Part shown: one piece after another, positions 25,936-34,374 of the stretch | Numbering within the stretch: the first letter of the stretch is position 1 | Layout: each line of letters begins with the position of its first letter | The notes under the pieces: model-generated | Databases searched by the model: none | Told to the model about the DNA's origin: nothing | The model's input: the letters and a program-made list of their open reading frames with translations, nothing else | Origin: Lachnospiraceae bacterium | GTDB lineage: Bacteria > Bacillota > Clostridia > Lachnospirales > Lachnospiraceae | NCBI GenBank assembly: GCA_015057005.1 | Contig: SVFF01000003.1 | Coordinates: 177,003 to 241,002, forward strand | DNA: 64,000 nucleotides | Direction of reading: 5' to 3' | Position numbers and translations under genes: made by a program

Positions 25936-26589
25936 GTGAACAAAGTGGAAAGAAATGAATTGGAAGCCCTTACCAGATTAGTGATCTCCTGTATGCAGAA
26001 GCAGCAGGAAAAGGGAAATGGTTTTTTGGTTCCTGTGGGTGTGAGTAACAGACATATCCACTTATCCCAGGAGCATGTTGAGGCATTGTTCGGTCCCGGA
26101 TATCAGCTGACCAAGAAGAAGGAGCTGATGGGTGGACAGTTTGCTTCCAACGAATGCTGTACAATCGTAGGACTGAAGCTTCGCGCTATCGAAAATGTAA
26201 GAGTACTTGGCCCCGCCCGCAAGAGCACCCAGGTAGAGATCAGCAGTACCGACGCCAGAAAACTGGGCATCAATGTGCCAGTGCGTGAATCCGGCGATAT
26301 CGCAGGTTCTGCTCCCATTGCAATTGTCGGCCCCAAGGGTGCGATTTACTGTAAGGAAGGTTGTATCGTAGCAGCGAGACATATTCATATGTCACCGGCA
26401 GACGCAGCAGCATGCGGCGTAAATGACGGCGATTATGTAAGCGTAAAAGTAGAAAATGAGCGCGGTACCACATTCAACAATGTGAAGATCCGTGTGGACG
26501 AGAGCTTTACCCTGGAAATGCACATTGATACTGACGAGGCCAATGCCAGTGAGATCAAGCAGGGCGATAAAGTGACTGTCATCAAATAA
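25936..26589 (+). CDS. pduL: Phosphotransacylase PduL
   Basis: GTG 25936 follows AGAAGGGTAGCAG. The first ~20 residues (ELEALTRLVISCMQKQ) form a BMC targeting helix. Two zinc-binding RHIH motifs (NRHIHL, H40/H42, and ARHIHM, H149/H151) mark the two PduL barrels. It converts propionyl-CoA to propionyl-phosphate inside the shell and recycles CoA for PduP. No propionate kinase gene is visible in the operon, so the phosphate would be used by a kinase encoded elsewhere. Confidence 0.94.
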   Translation: MNKVERNELEALTRLVISCMQKQQEKGNGFLVPVGVSNRHIHLSQEHVEALFGPGYQLTKKKELMGGQFASNECCTIVGLKLRAIENVRVLGPARKSTQVEISSTDARKLGINVPVRESGDIAGSAPIAIVGPKGAIYCKEGCIVAARHIHMSPADAAACGVNDGDYVSVKVENERGTTFNNVKIRVDESFTLEMHIDTDEANASEIKQGDKVTVIK

Positions 26590-26624
26590 ATTTTATATTC
26601 TGAAAAAAGAAACGAGTGATAGAA

Positions 26625-26891
26625 ATGATTATTGGAAAAGTAACAGGAAGTATCGTTTCAACCCGCAAGCAGGATAACCTGATCGGTAACAAATTCATGG
26701 TAATTGAGCCCTTAAACATTATGAACGGAGAGACCAAGCAGTTGGTTGCTATCGACAATATAGGTGCCGGTATCGGCGAGTATGTACTGGTGGCACAGGG
26801 CAGCGCGGCCCGCATTGGATGCGGTTTGCCGGATTCTCCCATTGATGCCGCTATTGTCGGAATTATTGATGATATCGGGAAGCTGGGGTAA
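26625..26891 (+). CDS. EutN/CcmL-type pentameric BMC vertex protein
   Basis: ATG 26625 (MIIGKVTGSIVSTRK) is the family start; the frame begins three codons earlier with a GTG. The 88-residue OB-fold protein has the conserved GKVTG start and the DNIGAGIGEYVLVAQGSAAR core. Pentamers of this family close the icosahedral vertices of the shell. Only one such gene is present, as expected for a minimal shell. Confidence 0.94.
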   Translation: MIIGKVTGSIVSTRKQDNLIGNKFMVIEPLNIMNGETKQLVAIDNIGAGIGEYVLVAQGSAARIGCGLPDSPIDAAIVGIIDDIGKLG

Positions 26892-26898
26892 TTAGGTT

Positions 26899-28224
26899 AT
26901 GGATATTGCATCTTTAAGCAAAATTTTGAGGGATAATGGTATTGTGGGAGCCGGCGGCGCGGGCTTTCCTACTTATGGAAAACTTTCCGACAAGGCAGAT
27001 ACCATTATCCTCAACTGCGCGGAGTGTGAGCCCCTTTTGAAGCTGCACAGACAGCTATTAAAGGCTCATGTACGCGAAGTGTTGAAGGCTTTTGCTCTGA
27101 TTGCGGAGACCGTGGGAGCAAAAGAGGCCATTATTGGCATAAAAGAAGAATATGAAAGCACCATAGAGGCTCTGGAGGAGTATATCGGAGAGTATCCTAT
27201 GATGCGTATACATAAATTGCCGGGAGCATATCCCATGGGCGATGAGGTTGTCCTGATCTACGAGGCCACCGGCAGAGTGGTGCGTCCGGGCGGCCTGCCT
27301 ATCGAGTGCGGCGTGGCTGTTTTTAACGTGGAGACCGTTCACAATGTATATCGTGCAGTCTGGGAAAACAAGCCCGTCACAGAAAAATATGTGACCGTAG
27401 TAGGCGAGGTGGAACAGCCCATCACGGTGCGTGTGCCCATCGGCACCAGAATCCGGGATGTAGTGGCCATGGCCGGCAAAATCACCACAAATAAGCCGGT
27501 GTATCTGCTGGGCGGCCCCATGATGGGAAGCTTTGGCAGTGATTACCAGCCCGTGACCAAGACCACCAACGCCATTATCGTACTGCCGGAGGATCACACC
27601 CTGGTGTACCGCAAGACCAACCGTTTTTCAACAGCGGTAGCCAGAGCAGCGTCAAGCTGCTGTCAGTGTCAGTGCTGTACAGATCTTTGCCCCAGACATG
27701 CGCTGGGCCATCCCATTCAGCCCCATCTGTTCATGAGAGCAGCGGCCAATCGGGATTTCCAGGATCTGGATCCCTTCTTGGACACCATGTTCTGCAGCGC
27801 CTGCGGCCTGTGTGAAATGTTCAGCTGTCCTCAGGGCTTATCCCCCAGGACCATGATCAACGAATACAAGAATGGTCTGAGAAAGGCCGGCATAAAGCCT
27901 CCCGTAGTGCAGGCAGCGCCCGTAAGCAGCGCAAGAGAATACCGCAGAGCCTGGGAAGGCCGTCTGATGGCCAGACTGGGACTTGGCAAATACGATAAGG
28001 ATGCTTTGCTGGATGATAATTTAAGAAATGCGGCGGAAGTAAAGATCCTGCTGTCCCAGCATATCGGAGCTCCTGCAAAGGCAAATGTGCAGGTGGGTGA
28101 CAAGGTGGCTGCAGGTGATGTGATCGCAGCAGCGGCTGACGGCCTTTCCGTAAACATTCATGCATCCGTAAATGGTGTTGTAAAAGAAGTCACAGACAAG
28201 TATGTAATGATAGCCGGTGAGTAA
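26899..28224 (+). CDS. pduS: PduS-type flavin/Fe-S electron transfer protein
   Basis: The protein is RnfC/NqrF-like: an N-terminal glycine-rich block IVGAGGAGFPTYGKL (the flavin/NADH site), a SLBB-like middle, then two [4Fe-4S] motifs, CCQCQCCTDLCP and CSACGLCEMFSCP. The C-terminus has a biotinyl-lipoyl-like hairpin (KVAAGDVIAAAADGLSVNIHAS). In Pdu BMCs PduS handles electrons for cobalamin reduction. Here the operon is B12-independent, so it may instead move electrons across the shell, possibly with the Fe-S-type BMC-T downstream, or supply the activase. Confidence 0.92.
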   Translation: MDIASLSKILRDNGIVGAGGAGFPTYGKLSDKADTIILNCAECEPLLKLHRQLLKAHVREVLKAFALIAETVGAKEAIIGIKEEYESTIEALEEYIGEYPMMRIHKLPGAYPMGDEVVLIYEATGRVVRPGGLPIECGVAVFNVETVHNVYRAVWENKPVTEKYVTVVGEVEQPITVRVPIGTRIRDVVAMAGKITTNKPVYLLGGPMMGSFGSDYQPVTKTTNAIIVLPEDHTLVYRKTNRFSTAVARAASSCCQCQCCTDLCPRHALGHPIQPHLFMRAAANRDFQDLDPFLDTMFCSACGLCEMFSCPQGLSPRTMINEYKNGLRKAGIKPPVVQAAPVSSAREYRRAWEGRLMARLGLGKYDKDALLDDNLRNAAEVKILLSQHIGAPAKANVQVGDKVAAGDVIAAAADGLSVNIHASVNGVVKEVTDKYVMIAGE

Positions 28225-28290
28225 TTTTAAGCGGCAGAATGAAACGGATATTGGGATAGAAAGTATTTGTATACAGAAACGAGGAATAAC

Positions 28291-28839
28291 ATGAGCAGAG
28301 CAATCGGAATGATTGAATTTAAGACAGTTTCTGCAGGTATTACTGCAGCGGACCAGATGGTAAAGACTGCTGAGGTGGAGCTTTTAGAGGCTCAGACAGT
28401 CTGCCCCGGCAAATATATCGCACTGATCGCAGGCGACCTGAGTGCTGTAAGAGCAGCTGTTGACAGAGCGGCTCAGACCAGACCTGATGAACTGATCGAC
28501 ACTTTCGTGCTGGGCAACCCCGACGAGTCCATTTTCCCTGCAATCTACGGCAGCAGCCAGATTGAAGGCGTGAAGGCTCTGGGTGTGTTGGAGACCTATG
28601 ATGCCTCTTCCATTATTGTAGCAGCTGATATTGCGGCCAAGACTGCAATTGTAAAGCTGATCGAACTGCGTATCGCAAAGGGCATGTGCGGCAAGTCCTA
28701 TATGCTGATCACCGGTGAAGTGGCAGCCTGTGAGGCGGCCATCGCTAAGGCAAAGGCTTCCGTGGGAGACAAGGGTATGTTCCTGGATTCCTCCGTGATC
28801 GCCCGTCCCGATCCTCAGCTTTGCAAGCACATTGTGTAA
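28291..28839 (+). CDS. pduT: PduT-type tandem BMC shell protein (BMC-T)
   Basis: ATG 28291 (MSRAIGMIEFKTVSAG) follows GAGGAATAAC. Two BMC domains are visible, each with the AIGMIEF / ALGVLETYD start. A cysteine in the segment TVCPGKY of the first domain matches the PduT position that binds a [4Fe-4S] cluster at the trimer axis. It can pass electrons through the shell and is the natural partner of PduS just upstream. Confidence 0.92.
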   Translation: MSRAIGMIEFKTVSAGITAADQMVKTAEVELLEAQTVCPGKYIALIAGDLSAVRAAVDRAAQTRPDELIDTFVLGNPDESIFPAIYGSSQIEGVKALGVLETYDASSIIVAADIAAKTAIVKLIELRIAKGMCGKSYMLITGEVAACEAAIAKAKASVGDKGMFLDSSVIARPDPQLCKHIV

Positions 28840-28869
28840 ATTATATTTTGAAGTGGGGTTGATGCTATT

Positions 28870-29661
28870 TTGTTAGCAGCAGAGAGAAGGAACCTGATCC
28901 TGGAAAAACTCCAGGAGGAAAAAAAGGTGGTAGTCAGTCAGCTGAGTGAACAGTTTGATGTGTCCGAAGAAACCATCCGAAGGGATCTGGATAAGCTGGA
29001 CAAGGAGGGCCTGGCCACCAAGACTTACGGCGGTGCAGTTCTTGTGGAGAACAGCAATCTGGATATGCCCTTTAATGTGCGCAAAAAGCGGAACATGGAA
29101 GGCAAGAAGGTCATTGGAGATATCATTGCAGGTCTGGTGCAGGAGGGAGACCATATTATCGTGGATCCCAGCACTACGGCAGTGTCTATTGTGAAAGCGC
29201 TGCGCTCCAAGGAGCGCCTGACTGTGGTGACCAATTCCATCGAAGTGCTGGTGGAACTGAATGATGTTTCTGGCTGGGATATCATATCCACAGGCGGCAC
29301 ATTGAAAGAAAATTATCTGGCATTGGTGGGCCCCAGAGCAGTGGAGGGAGTGAATTCCTTTAATGTGGACAAGGCCATTTTATCCTGTAAGGGAATGGAC
29401 ATAGAAAAGGGAATCACCGATGCCAACGAGATGTTTTCCCAGGTGAAGAAGGCCATGCTGCGCTCTGCAAAGCAGAAAATTCTGGCTGTGGACTGCACCA
29501 AATTTGAGAAGGTCGCATTTTCCAAGATCTGCGATCTGGAGGATATTGACCTGGTGGTAACAGATGTACGCCCGTCCGATGCATGGATGGAATATTTCAA
29601 GGAAAAAGGAATTGAGTGCCTGTATGGAGAAGAAAACCAGAACAATAGCGTTTGCGAATAA
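28870..29661 (+). CDS. DeoR-family transcriptional regulator
   Basis: A TTG start (residues MLAAERRNLILEKL) lies after GTGGGGTTGATG. The N-terminal winged helix-turn-helix carries the DeoR motif DVSEETIRRDLDKLDKEG, and the C-terminal DeoRC sugar-phosphate sensor contains DPSTTA, NSIEV and GG-T-LK. It is encoded within the BMC operon after the shell gene. It probably senses a phosphorylated intermediate such as fuculose- or rhamnulose-1-phosphate, or DHAP, and binds the CCACAC motifs at the operon promoter. It overlaps the ParA gene by 38 bases. Confidence 0.9.
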   Translation: MLAAERRNLILEKLQEEKKVVVSQLSEQFDVSEETIRRDLDKLDKEGLATKTYGGAVLVENSNLDMPFNVRKKRNMEGKKVIGDIIAGLVQEGDHIIVDPSTTAVSIVKALRSKERLTVVTNSIEVLVELNDVSGWDIISTGGTLKENYLALVGPRAVEGVNSFNVDKAILSCKGMDIEKGITDANEMFSQVKKAMLRSAKQKILAVDCTKFEKVAFSKICDLEDIDLVVTDVRPSDAWMEYFKEKGIECLYGEENQNNSVCE

Positions 29662-30415
29662 TAAGGGCGGCAGCGGCAAGACCACATCCTGTGCCAACAT
29701 CGGTTATTCCCTGGCGGTTATGGGTAAAAAGGTGCTGCTGATTGACGGCGATATGCAGCTGAATCTGTCCCTTTCTTTCCTGACAGAGGACAGAGTGCTG
29801 GAGCTTGCCTCCGGGGAAAAGAACCTCTACCAGGCTATCAAAAAGCAGGATGACCTGACAGACTATATCATTTCCACACCCTATGAGAATCTGGATCTGA
29901 TTCCCTCCTCCACCCTGATGAGCGGCATGGAGTACGAGCTTTTCACCAAGTGGCAGAGAGAATTTATTTTAAAGAACAGCCTGAAAAAGATCAAGGCATC
30001 GGGAGAGTACGATTACATTCTGATCGACGCGCCTCCTACATTGGGCGGCTGGGTGATGAACATCCTCTGTGCTTCCGATTACGTGATCATGCCGGTGGAA
30101 GCCTCCCCCTGGGGATTGTTCGGCGTGGCCAATATGTTTGAATTCCTGGAGGATGTGCGCCGCATCCACGAAGATCTGCAGCTTCTGGGCATCGCCATCA
30201 CCAAGGTGGACACCCGCAAAAATTACTACAAGCAGACCTGCGAGACCCTGCGCGAAGCCGACAACGTGCACGTTTTCGACCACATCATCCGCGTAGACAG
30301 TGAAGTGGAATGGGCCCAGGACGACAGCAAGCCCGTTATGGTACATAAAAGAAACGCCCGCAGCGCCGGCGAATACATGGAACTTGCAAAGGAGATCGAT
30401 GGAATATGGCAGTAG
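29624..30415 (+). CDS. ParA/McdA-type ATPase at the BMC operon end
   Basis: The start is placed at ATG 29624 (MEKKTRTIAFANNKGG), inside the end of the DeoR gene; the longer frame back to 29564 is read-through of that gene. The deviant Walker A motif KGGSGKTT is at residues 14-21, with signature lysine K14; switch regions GDMQLNLSL and LIDAPPTLG follow. ParA ATPases bind DNA and move cargo; the related McdA positions carboxysomes over the nucleoid. Its place after the shell genes and the small basic partner gene downstream suggest it spaces BMCs in the cell. It lacks ParB boxes or a ParB gene nearby, so a chromosome-segregation role is less likely. Confidence 0.85.
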   Translation: MEKKTRTIAFANNKGGSGKTTSCANIGYSLAVMGKKVLLIDGDMQLNLSLSFLTEDRVLELASGEKNLYQAIKKQDDLTDYIISTPYENLDLIPSSTLMSGMEYELFTKWQREFILKNSLKKIKASGEYDYILIDAPPTLGGWVMNILCASDYVIMPVEASPWGLFGVANMFEFLEDVRRIHEDLQLLGIAITKVDTRKNYYKQTCETLREADNVHVFDHIIRVDSEVEWAQDDSKPVMVHKRNARSAGEYMELAKEIDGIWQ

Positions 30416-30765
30416 GAGCAGGAAGTATCAAAAGAGCATCTAAACTGAACGCGGCAGCGGAAGAGGTTGTGAAGAAAGAGGAAGTTAAGAAGGACGCTGC
30501 GACTGTGGCGGAAGTGGCAGAAGTAAAAGTCGAGGTAGTGAAAGAAGAGGCTGGGAAAAAGCCTGCGGCAAAGAAGCCAGCTACTAAGAAGGCGACAACA
30601 AAGCCTGCTGCTGAAAAGGCTGCAACACCTAAGAAGACTACTGCGAAGAAGGCTGTGGCGAAGGCTGAGAAGCCTGCGGAGGTAAAACCTGCAGTAGTTG
30701 AGCAGAAGAAAACTGGAAATGTGGTATGTCATTTGACAGAGGAACTGCCGGTACATCTTTTGTAA
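30406..30765 (+). CDS. Small Lys/Ala-rich disordered protein, candidate ParA partner
   Basis: The 119-residue frame overlaps the ParA end by 10 bases. It starts with MAVGAGSIKRASKLNAAAEE, has a long low-complexity middle of Lys, Ala, Pro, Thr and Glu (histone-H1-like), and ends in a hydrophobic motif VCHLTEELPVHLL. It has no catalytic motif or signal peptide. The pattern of a short basic N-terminus, a disordered middle and a hydrophobic end, next to a ParA ATPase, is that of McdB-type adaptors. The ends probably hold binding sites for ParA and for the shell. The role is inferred from context. Confidence 0.6.
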   Translation: MAVGAGSIKRASKLNAAAEEVVKKEEVKKDAATVAEVAEVKVEVVKEEAGKKPAAKKPATKKATTKPAAEKAATPKKTTAKKAVAKAEKPAEVKPAVVEQKKTGNVVCHLTEELPVHLL

Positions 30766-30798
30766 GATTTTGAAATTTATAATGGTTTGAGATGTGAT

Positions 30799-30844
30799 AT
30801 CCCTCTGATTATGTGTTGATAACATGATCAGGGGGATGTTTTTC
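30799..30844 (+). terminator. Terminator of the BMC operon
   Basis: A 16-bp arm with a few G-U pairs (30799-30814 with 30822-30837) is followed by GTTTTT. Confidence 0.85.
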
Positions 30845-31115
30845 GATTATTCCCTCATTTTTGTGGCGAATATCAAAAAACTCCCTCATTTTTTTGTATG
30901 CCATGAAAAGAGGTAAGCCTGGATCGGGAAAACAAACAAGCCCCCCATCTTAAACAAACCTTAATGAAATCTTCCCATGGAATTTATTGTAAATTCCCCT
31001 CAATGCTTTATACTTTTCATATGCTGATCGCTGTATGGAGATCGGGAACGGTGCGGCGGGCGTAGGTGCCCGCCGCAAAAGTTTCAGTAATTTGTAAGGA
31101 AAGAGGGAAGAGTGA
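30845..31115 (+). other. Non-coding region with a direct repeat and a 5' hairpin
   Basis: No gene is seen. It contains a 12-base direct repeat TCCCTCATTTTT (30851-30862, again at 30882) and, in the leader of the next gene, a perfect 9-bp GC-rich hairpin (GCGGCGGGC 31053-31061 with GCCCGCCGC 31068-31076). The hairpin has no T-run. The ribosome site GGAAAGAGGGAAGAG precedes the next start. Confidence 0.5.
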
Positions 31116-33425
31116 ATGAAAAGAGCATTAAGACAGTACATCAGGAGGGGGATTTCTCTTACCCTGGCAGTGGTTGCGGCACTTGCCTTGGCTGCCTGCG
31201 GCAGCCGGGAAGCGGGCAGCGCAAAAGGAGATAAGGGTGACAGGGAGGATGGTACTAACAGTGCATATACTTACGTGCCGGAGTTTTTTTCTCTGGAACA
31301 GAGTGAAAACGGGCACATCAATACGGTGAAACTTCGAAAAGATGGCATCTACTATACCACCTACAGCTATGATGAGGAGACTGGGAAGTCCGGCAGTGGT
31401 TTTGCCTTCAGGACTTATGGGAATCTGGAGACGGAAGAAATGCTGGATATCAGCCGTCAGGTACCTGAAGGGTATGATTACGGCATGAACACTTTCTTTC
31501 TTGACAGTCAGGATAATCTTTATGTGTTTTGGAGTGCTTACCCTATATATGTGGAAGGGCAGGAGTATGATTACGATGACAATGCTACATATCTGACAAA
31601 ATTTGACGCGCAGAGACAGGTGGTGTGGGAGCAGCAAGTGGATTCTGCCTTTCAGGATGAGGAGAACAGTTATATCCAGACCGCAGCTGTAAGTATGAAC
31701 GGCAAAATTTACGCTGCCTCCAACAATGTGCTCTACGTGTTTGATGGTGAGACCGGTGCCTACAGTAAGACCATTTCCGTGAATACGGACTGGATTAATA
31801 ACATGCTGGTTACAGAAGAGGGCAGAGTGTTTGTGACCTGGTACGGCAATCGTGGAATGGAGCTGGTGGAGGTGAATACCGTTTCTGATGGGCTGGGAGA
31901 TACCTTTGACAATCTGCCGGACGGCAACGGCATGTTGAAGCCCGGTGCAGAGGGCAAGATTTTGGTTTCCGGATACGGCAAGCTCTACGAATATGATTTG
32001 GCTTCCAAAGAGTCTGTGGCTGTACTTGATTGGGTAGACTGCAATATTGACGGCAATTATGTCAGAGAGTTCTGTATGCTGGAGGACGGTAAGATTGCAG
32101 TCTTTTATGACAATTATGATGACGCACCCGAGGTGGTGCTCCTGACCAAGACAGAGCGTTCAAAGATGCCTCAGAGAAAAGAAATCCTGCTGGCTACCCT
32201 CTATGAGGGCAATTCTTCCCTGCAGCAGGCGGTGGTGGCCTTCAACAAATCAAACAGTGAGTACAAGGTCACAATCAAAGCTTATGTGGATGATACTCAG
32301 GAGTGGACGGAAGACACCTACTCCGATGCCCTTACAAGGATGCATGCTGATCTGGTGGGCAAGGAAAGTCCTGATCTGATTGATCTGTCCAATGTGGACA
32401 TAGGCAATCTGGCGGCCAAGAGTGCGCTGGAGGATCTGAAACCTTATATGGCAAACAGCCGGACTGCCAATGAGGAAATGTTTGTCCCCAGTATCCTGAA
32501 AGCCTACCAATTTGACGGTGTTCAGGTGGCTGTTCCCAAACGTTTCCATGTGTCCACACTGATGGCGAAAGCTTCTCTGGTAGGAGAGGAACCCGGCTGG
32601 ACATTGGATGATGTGATGGCGCTGGCGGAGGAACACCCGGAAGCAAAACTCATGCAGTATGTGAATCAGGCTGAGGCCCTGCGGATTTGTATGCTGTATT
32701 CCGGCAGCAGTTTTATTGATTATGAAACCGGCAAATGCAGCTTTGACAGTCCGGAATTTATAAAGGTGCTGGAATTTGCCAATAGTTTCGGGGAATGGAA
32801 GGATACAGAGGAAAGCTTCCCTTCCATGATACAGTCCGGACAGATTCTTTTATCCAATATTTCTTACGGTGGTGTGCAGGAGTACCAGATGTACAATCTC
32901 ATGTTTCAGGAGAAGGCCACGCCCATCGGCTATCCTACCGTTGACGGCAATCCCGGAATCTTTGTAAGCGGAAATGAACTTTACGGCATTTCTTCCCAAA
33001 GCAAGTATAAGGATGGCGCCTGGGCTTTCCTGGAAAGTGTCTTGTCGGGCGACAAGGTGGATTGGGGCTTCCCCGCCAGAAAAGACTTGCTTGAAAAAGT
33101 GTTTGAAGAGGCAATGACGGCTGAATATCAGAGGGATGAGAATGGCGAGATCATGAAGGATGAAAGTGGTGATCCCATAGAAATACCCAAGACTACCTGG
33201 GGATATGATGATTGGCAAACAGAAATTTTTGCAGCTACTCAGGAGGAGATTGACGAGATCCGTTTCCTGATAGACAATGCCAGACTGGCAGCAAACGGCA
33301 GTGAAGAAGTCTTTGCCATGATCAGCGAGGAGGCAGATGCTTACTTTGCCGGCCAGAAGAGTCCGCAGGATGTGGCCGGGATCATTCAGAGCCGGGTAGA
33401 GCTTTATGTGAAAGAGAATAATTAA
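31116..33425 (+). CDS. Large extracellular solute-binding lipoprotein
   Basis: The signal peptide ends in LALAACGS, so the Cys is lipidated. Residues ~60-345 contain repeating aromatic/Gly-Asp strands of beta-propeller style. From about 355 the sequence matches a family 1 extracellular solute-binding domain: EGNSSLQQAVVAFNKSN, then PDLIDLSNVDIGNLAAKSALEDL and a late PARKDLLEKVFEE. No permease or ATPase genes are adjacent; it is a single-gene unit between two terminators. It may be an orphan binding protein or a surface sensor. Confidence 0.7.
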   Translation: MKRALRQYIRRGISLTLAVVAALALAACGSREAGSAKGDKGDREDGTNSAYTYVPEFFSLEQSENGHINTVKLRKDGIYYTTYSYDEETGKSGSGFAFRTYGNLETEEMLDISRQVPEGYDYGMNTFFLDSQDNLYVFWSAYPIYVEGQEYDYDDNATYLTKFDAQRQVVWEQQVDSAFQDEENSYIQTAAVSMNGKIYAASNNVLYVFDGETGAYSKTISVNTDWINNMLVTEEGRVFVTWYGNRGMELVEVNTVSDGLGDTFDNLPDGNGMLKPGAEGKILVSGYGKLYEYDLASKESVAVLDWVDCNIDGNYVREFCMLEDGKIAVFYDNYDDAPEVVLLTKTERSKMPQRKEILLATLYEGNSSLQQAVVAFNKSNSEYKVTIKAYVDDTQEWTEDTYSDALTRMHADLVGKESPDLIDLSNVDIGNLAAKSALEDLKPYMANSRTANEEMFVPSILKAYQFDGVQVAVPKRFHVSTLMAKASLVGEEPGWTLDDVMALAEEHPEAKLMQYVNQAEALRICMLYSGSSFIDYETGKCSFDSPEFIKVLEFANSFGEWKDTEESFPSMIQSGQILLSNISYGGVQEYQMYNLMFQEKATPIGYPTVDGNPGIFVSGNELYGISSQSKYKDGAWAFLESVLSGDKVDWGFPARKDLLEKVFEEAMTAEYQRDENGEIMKDESGDPIEIPKTTWGYDDWQTEIFAATQEEIDEIRFLIDNARLAANGSEEVFAMISEEADAYFAGQKSPQDVAGIIQSRVELYVKENN

Positions 33426-33428
33426 GGA

Positions 33429-33478
33429 AACCCCTGCTTTCTTTCGTCTTTCCGAGGCGGCTGAAAGCGGGGTTTTTT
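33429..33478 (+). terminator. Terminator after the solute-binding lipoprotein gene
   Basis: ACCCCTGCTTTC pairs with GAAAGCGGGGT (one bulged T), followed by TTTTTT. Confidence 0.85.
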
Positions 33479-33479
33479 A

Positions 33480-33665
33480 CTTTGCAGGAAAGACCTTGGC
33501 ACATTAACGTGCGAAAATTCTTCCTGCAAAGCAAAACCCTCCGGGAGGATGCGCTGCTCGCGGAGAAGAAGTTTGCCTTTCAGGCACCGCTCGCGCGCGG
33601 AGAGTACGCAAGCGGACTCTTTGTTCGTACAGAAGATTCGTTGCAGAATGTTAGCAGATAAAAAC
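33480..33665 (+). other. Non-coding region with inverted repeat
   Basis: CTTTGCAGGAA (33480-33490) pairs with TTCCTGCAAAG (33521-33531), and an inner GCAC/GTGC pair sits between. A GC-rich stretch with further short stems (CCTCCGGGAGG, CGCTCGCGCG) follows to 33610. I see no gene and no known RNA. Confidence 0.4.
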
Positions 33666-33765
33666 TTGACGGGAGCACTTTTATGATATATAATGGTTCA
33701 AAAGAAAACAGTTCACGGAGAAACTGTTTAAAAAAGAACAGTTCAAACAGAAACGTTTTCGGCGC
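33666..33765 (+). promoter_or_regulatory. Promoter and repeated operator-like motifs of the MarR gene
   Basis: TTGACG (33666-33671), a 17-base spacer and TATAAT (33689-33694) form a strong sigma-A promoter. Just downstream are AACAGTTCA twice (33707-33715 and 33737-33745), the inverse AAACTGTTT (33721-33729) and an AAACAGAAACGTTTT-like site. These lie between the promoter and the MarR start, so the MarR protein probably represses itself there. Confidence 0.65.
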
Positions 33766-33812
33766 GGACAAATAGGGCAAGCAAAAGATAAGTGCAGACC
33801 AAGAGGGCGGAT

Positions 33813-34259
33813 ATGGAACGGATATTGGATATATTGACAGTTTTTTACAAGTATAAAAAAGTGTATGAGAAGCGCTGTCAGGTTATCATGAAAGAGTATG
33901 ACCTGCGCCTTGCAGATATTGAAATTTTGTATTATGTGTCACAGGCAGGCTCCAAGAACATGGCCAAGGATATTGTGGATTTGGGTATGTCCAAGGCCAA
34001 TGTATCCAAGTCAGTGGAGCATATCCGGGGAAAAGGATATGTAGCCTTGTATGAGGATAAGGAGGACCGCAGGTGTGTCCACATAGAAGTGACTGAAGCG
34101 GCAGCCCCGATTTTGAAAGAAGTACGCCAAATAAGAGAAGAGATGGGCAAGAGCCTGTCGGAAGGGATCCCGCGGGAAGATATTGACATCATGAAGCAGG
34201 TGATGCAGCAGATGCAGCTGAATCTATCCCGGGAATTGACAGAACCGGAGCAGCACTGA
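33813..34259 (+). CDS. MarR-family transcriptional regulator
   Basis: ATG 33813 has GAGGGCGGAT upstream; a frame from GTG 33792 is longer but lacks a site. The ~148-residue protein has the winged-helix core: DLRLADIEILYYVSQAG, the recognition helix in MSKANVSKSVEHI and the wing EDKEDRRCVHIEVT. The repeat motifs in its own leader suggest autoregulation. The next gene, citrate synthase, starts 115 bases downstream and may be co-transcribed; no terminator is seen between them. Confidence 0.9.
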   Translation: MERILDILTVFYKYKKVYEKRCQVIMKEYDLRLADIEILYYVSQAGSKNMAKDIVDLGMSKANVSKSVEHIRGKGYVALYEDKEDRRCVHIEVTEAAAPILKEVRQIREEMGKSLSEGIPREDIDIMKQVMQQMQLNLSRELTEPEQH

Positions 34260-34374
34260 GGAGTGCACTTCCGAATTTATGCAGCATAGGATGGTGCGAT
34301 ATCGGACTGAAGTGTCAACGGCCGGAGAAATATTAGCCGAAGTCGCAAAATAGCAGAAAACAGGAGGATTTACA

